DNA of 64,000 nucleotides, taken from Agapanthus africanus (lineage: Eukaryota > Streptophyta > Magnoliopsida > Asparagales > Amaryllidaceae). The DNA is taken from contig JASDDO010000001.1 in the NCBI GenBank assembly GCA_030015575.1, positions 138,527,988 through 138,591,987 on the forward strand, read 5' to 3'. The notes below the pieces were generated by a model. The model had not been told where the DNA came from and ran no database searches. It saw only the letters and a program-made list of their open reading frames with translations. The translations under genes and the position numbers were made by a program. Positions 59,808-64,000 of the stretch are shown here, in pieces. The stretch's first letter is position 1. Every line of letters begins with the position of its first letter.

Positions 59808-61224
59808 TGAATCAAAGAATATTAACCGCAATCAAGAACCGCGTCGCTTGGTAGCTAGCCGGTGAGTACGGGTCGGTCCACATGGATTTTGTGTATTTTC
59901 TATTTGTTCTAACTAGTTAATTCCAATTATGGTGGATTGGATTATCACTAAAAACTGAATTGAGTTTGATTAAAATTAAAATCTTGCTAGGTTTAGGTTT
60001 AGGTTAAGTTTGAAAATTCAATATTTCTCACCGCTTTCTATGCCCTAATTAAGATCTTTTAGGTGTTAAGGTAATAATTAACAAAGTGGATTAGTACCAT
60101 CGGGAAGAAACTAGGTTTCTTCCTCTAGGTCCTTGTCCGTCCTTTCTTAACTCTTACCCTAACCTCCATGGAAAACATACACAACCGGTCTTTTAAACTA
60201 CGGTATCACCGCTACCTTTTGAGATAGGGTGCCGTAGTGAGCGGTGTGTGTATGTATGCATAGAGTCCTATTTAAAATGTATGATGGGCAAGAAAGGGAT
60301 GAGAGATTTTCATATCTTAAATCTTTCCTATTCCTAACCCTAACAAGTGAGGAACTACTCACTCATTAGGGAATTGTTAAAAGATTTCATTTTTATGATT
60401 GTTTTTAATAACCTAATTATCTAATCTACGACAGATAAATAAAATCTAAATTAGGGCAGATAAATAAAAGTTATACTAGGGCAGAAAGGAAAATTAACTA
60501 AGGCAAGGTAAAGAAAGACTTACTTTAATTTTTATTTGATGCACTCTTCAAACATTACAGGAATTGAAATTCTGAATTCTATAAATAAAAAGAGCATAGG
60601 AAGAGGCATGCTCCAAAAAGAGCTGTAGGGTTCCTATTTATAGATTATAGAAACCCTAGGGTTTACATCCGATCCCTATCGACATTCACAAAACTACCCT
60701 GAGAAGCCTAGTCAACGCACCGCCACCACCGTCAAAAAATGCACCGACACGTGCTTATCATGGACGCGAAACCGCGGCCATATGCCTTGTTTGGACGCGG
60801 TTCCGCGGCCATCTTGATTGCTTGATGGCTCATATTTTTAGGTGTACTTCATGTTGCATTTGGCTTCTAGTTTCTTCACTTGGTTTTTCAGAATGTCTTC
60901 TAGCTTCTTCCAGATTTCCACGGTGCAGAATGTTGTGGACTTTTACCGTTTACTTAGCGTTGAAGTCTTGAATTTTTGTGCTGCCTTTGTACATTGTGAA
61001 ATTGTTTATTGATCTTCGATTGTTCTTCAAACTGTAGGCATGATAAAGATTCCTTCTTTGTTGGTCGTAGTCTCACTTTTGTAGCGTTTTTTCATCATTT
61101 TCATTGTTTTGTTCCGAGAATCTGTAACTTGCAACTATGTAGCAGACATGGATTAGAAGCACCTATTTATTTGTAAAATGAATAAGAATGGGTAATATAA
61201 TAATGCAAAATTATGATATGAACA
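59808..61224 (-). repeat. Ath-E 3' LTR (1417 bp)
   Basis: In element orientation it starts TGTTCATATCATAATTTTGC and ends TTCTTTGATTCA. Its U5 end (GACCCGTACTCACCGGCTAG, then CTTGATTGCGGTTAAT) matches Ath-C. CpG-rich motifs lie at 60762-60779 and 60793-60810, arranged as an inverted pair. Confidence 0.85.
60634..60643 (-). promoter_or_regulatory. TATA box of Ath-E LTR
   Basis: CTATAAATAGGAACCC on the minus strand, similar to TCTATAAATAG of Ath-C. Confidence 0.6.
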
Positions 61225-62729
61225 AATACCCCCAAATTTATCTTTTGCTCGTCCTCGAGCAAAACTAGTTTTATTCTCGAAAAAGACCTAACCTCACTTT
61301 CGCAGGGAAACGCGATTGCACTGAGCTCGTGCAACAAGCCGTTAAACCTCTAGGTGTCTCTAGTAGGAGAAGTGTTGTCTTCTGAGGGTTTTCAGCGGAT
61401 ACTATCCACAAAATCCTACCAATTCGGCCTATTGACTTTTACCAATTCGGTTTTCTAGCAAGAAATTCTATTATCTTCAACTCAGAAATTATCAACCTGT
61501 ATTTTTCACGCTTCCTTATTATTTAACTTAAGATTGTATATGTTCGGTAAATTTACTTAGCTTTTAGCATCTTTTGAGTTTTCCTTCTAAGGTTCCATCT
61601 CAATTTAGGAATTTTTATCATCTCTACTAAAAATATAAGTCCTATTTTTCATTCCTATCTCTCATCCAAACCCCCAATCATATACCCCTACATGTGTGTA
61701 TGTATCACCTCTACACTTGGAAATTCAATTCAAGCTCTTATACACTTATCCATCATCCAAAGTATTTTTAGTTGGTGAATTTTTAGATGAAATCGCTAAT
61801 ACATTCTTCATGCGACCGTTAATACTTCTTGAGGTACTAACGACCGATTACAAAATGTGTTCGCGCATTAAGGCGTAATTCCTAGTTTTGTAACACCTAA
61901 GGCTTTAGCAGTGACTTCCAAACCAGTTGGTCTAAGGCACTGGGTGATAAAGCACCCTTGCTAAATATTTTTTTCTATTTATACAGCCTTAAGTAATTAC
62001 AAAAACCAATGTTCATTTTTTTATCTCTTTATTCACACTTGTAGTTTTATTTTATTTTCCTTCATACTAAGGACTTTAGACAAGAGCATTTCAAGGTCTC
62101 CTCTACTATTCCAAGTTTCAAGGTTCGTGTTTGTGCAAGTTGTAGAGTATATATTTTTAGAATTTAGACATAAGCTTCGGAATTATTTTTCAGACTTATA
62201 CTTTAATAAAAATATCAATACTCTTCCTTTATTTTGACTTAGCCCAAGAAGTGAACTCAAAATTTGCTTATTTCTAAGTAGACTACAAGGACATATATTT
62301 TCTACGGTTAAACTTTAAGAAAGGTTATTTTTAGGTTTTTTAATTTACTATGTCTAGGATCTAGTTTTTCCTAACTAGTTAACCGTCTTGTCAAACTCAA
62401 GTCAATTATGGCCAAAATTGAATTTTTCAATTTTTATAATTTAAAATTTTTCAATTTTTATGGATTTTAAAATAAGTATGCAAATGCAAAAATATACATA
62501 TGAATGCGAAGAAAGAAAGCTTACCGAGCACACCCCCAAACTTAAACTTGACAGTGTCCTCACTATCAGGCTACACCAAGAGGGTCAAAATTGTCGGCAC
62601 TCCCCTGTTTATTTTTGTTTATAATTTTTTTATTGTTAACAGAAAAACAAAACAAAATATTTATACAAAAAGGTCCCCCCAAATTTAAGTGAAACAGTGT
62701 TTCCACTTTTGAAGCATTAAAGTTCAGAG
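61225..62729 (-). other. Ath-E 3' region with two stem-loop/purine-tract modules
   Basis: On the minus strand: module 1 at about 62520-62575 (GATAGTGAGGACACTGTCAA, then TTTAAGTTTGGGGGTGTGCT); module 2 at 61225-61264 (TTTTGCTCGAGGACGAGCAAAA, then AAATTTGGGGGTATT) next to the LTR. Conserved with Ath-A and Ath-C. No coding potential. Confidence 0.78.
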
Positions 62730-63979
62730 TTAGGGAGGAGAAAAACACAGTATCAAGCTATACAAGGTCTTACACAGGCCAAATGTTAGCACCAACCATT
62801 CAAAAATTTTATCGTTATAATGGTGTGGTTGGTGAAAGAATGGAGTGTAGAGTAAAGAAATGAGAAGCACACGAGACCGTGTGCGAATAGAAGCAGTATA
62901 CGGTCTCCGTGGATGAGAAGAAGGGCGGAAAAGAGAAAGAAGTGTAGTACGAACTTGAAGGTGTAAATTGAGTGAATAAATTAGCACAAATTGTGATGAC
63001 CGATGTGTTAAAAGCGATTGTTCTAATTTATCAACCTGTCGAGAAATGGGGTCAAATTCCTCAAGATTCGCGAGAAAACATGGGTACGTTGAACTTGGTA
63101 AATCAGACATTGAAAATGGAAGCGTGACGGATTCTTGCGTGGTCAAAACGATGGAAAGGACGAAGGGGAGTGATTTAGGAAGGGTCACAGTTAAAGGTTC
63201 AGGAGGATGAATTGGAAAATCCGACTCATCAAACAAAACTGGTTCATCCTCAATACTATCCTCAATACTCTCCTCAATAATATCCTCATAATTCTCCTCA
63301 AAAGTTATCTCATCCAAGCAATTATCATCAAAATCAAGACGCATATGAAGTTCGGGAGAAACATTTAATGACTCGGGATGATGAATTGGAAAGAAAAATT
63401 CAGTCAAATCTGCGGGTTCATCATCCAAATTATTCCCTGCGTCAATATCCTCAATCAAGTGAAAATCAATTTTTTCGGACACCTCATCAAAAGCATGGAT
63501 ATTTATCAATTCAGGTTCTAGATTGGAGGTGTAGAGCCGAAAGGATTGGTGATGGTTTCACTCGAAAGGAACCCTTCACAATCTGGCAAATCAAGCACTA
63601 CAAAGTCGCACAACTCATTAAACGTTTTATTTTCAATTGGTGAATCATTTGGGACACTTGATAGACATTCAAAACCGGAGTTGTGGGATTCAATTTGTGA
63701 TGGGTAGGTTTGATTTGAAAGGGTGCACAGCTCACTCTCTCCACTCAAATTCTCAATCTGTCCAACAGCCTCATCATACATTGGAATTTTTGGAGGTAGT
63801 TGGAAACTAGCTACTGGGTCACTAGGTTGTCTTGATGCATTAAGGGCGGCAATGGATGCATCCAGATTCCTCATCTGTTGGTTTGTTGCTACAATATAAT
63901 CTTTCAACGACTGTTCCAGACTAGATATGGGTTGTGAAGGGGTTTCAGTAAAAGATTCAAAGTTGTTTGAATACTGCAA
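62730..63979 (-). pseudogene. Ath-E copy of the conserved acidic ORF (N-terminus outside window)
   Basis: Two frames, 63979-63518 and 63509-62730, separated by a one-base deletion near 63513 relative to Ath-C. Shared motifs: FESFTETPSQP, PMYDEAVGQIENLSGESELC, FNELCDFVVLDLPDCEG, INIHAFDEVSEKIDFHLIED, ELHMRLDFDDNCLDEITFEE and the C-terminal IFEWLVLTFGLCKTLYSLIL. The acidic region has an extra EESIEDSIEDE repeat. The protein start lies beyond 64000. Function unknown. Confidence 0.75.
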
Positions 63980-64000
63980 ACTCCCAAATGGCTGTGTAGA

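Larger units (their letters stand above)
59808..64000 (-). mobile_element. Ath-E: Athila-like element, minus strand, runs off the window
   Basis: From left: 3' LTR 59808-61224, purine tract, 3' region and conserved ORF. The 5' part lies beyond 64000. LTR and ORF are a distinct subfamily, closer to Ath-C in protein. Inserted in the Cop-D0 leader; left flank AAAGA. Confidence 0.88.

Overview
The window is plant nuclear DNA made almost entirely of nested LTR retrotransposons. I find no host gene, rRNA, tRNA or CRISPR array. Evidence for a plant is the mix of element lineages: Ty3/gypsy Tat (protease with a VDNGS motif, second RNase H), Athila-like (tRNA-Asp primer binding site), Tekay/Del-type chromovirus (initiator-Met primer site, chromodomain remnant) and Angela/BARE-type Ty1/copia (initiator-Met site, 2.2-kb LTRs). 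The base composition is AT-rich, as in pericentromeric or other heterochromatic repeat blocks. The species cannot be named from the sequence.

Layout, from outermost to innermost (labels are mine). Tat-F (1-17781) is an old Tat element: partial 5' LTR, primer site, decayed gag, protease, RT, two RNases H and integrase, a tandem-repeat 3' region, and the start of its 3' LTR. It is interrupted at 13500-16580 by Cop-G, a minus-strand copia fragment. Its 3' LTR is cut at 17781 by Ath-A (17782-28669), an Athila-like element without pol. Ath-A carries two solo LTRs (Cop-S 19266-21469 with TSD AACCT; Ath-H 22722-24048), and its own 3' LTR is cut by Cop-D0, a copia element (28670-59807). Cop-D0's LTR is split by Cop-D (28683-38970, TSD TAATA) and Ath-C (40503-58371, TSD ATTAT). 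Ath-C is split by Tek-B (44689-55156, minus, TSD ACTTC). Cop-D0's interior is cut by Ath-E (59808 to beyond 64000, minus). The chain Tat-F > Ath-A > Cop-D0 > Ath-C > Tek-B is five levels deep, and visible LTR divergence falls in the same order.

Coding content: Tek-B is the best preserved, with most of gag-pol readable but a few stops and frameshifts. Tat-F and Cop-D pol are badly decayed. Cop-D nevertheless has very similar LTRs, so it probably moved with proteins supplied in trans. The three Athila-like copies (A, C, E) have no gag-pol. Each carries one long ORF for the same acidic protein of about 560-580 residues that I do not recognise, followed by about 1.5 kb of non-coding DNA with two conserved 'stem-loop plus AAGTTTGGGG' modules. 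This family is the best candidate for something undescribed.

Other unusual structures are arrays of paired CACGTG palindromes on both sides of the Tat-F TATA box, a 144-bp palindrome in the Cop-G LTR, and a CpG-rich motif (core GGAACCGCGG or its inverse) that recurs in both Athila-like and copia elements.
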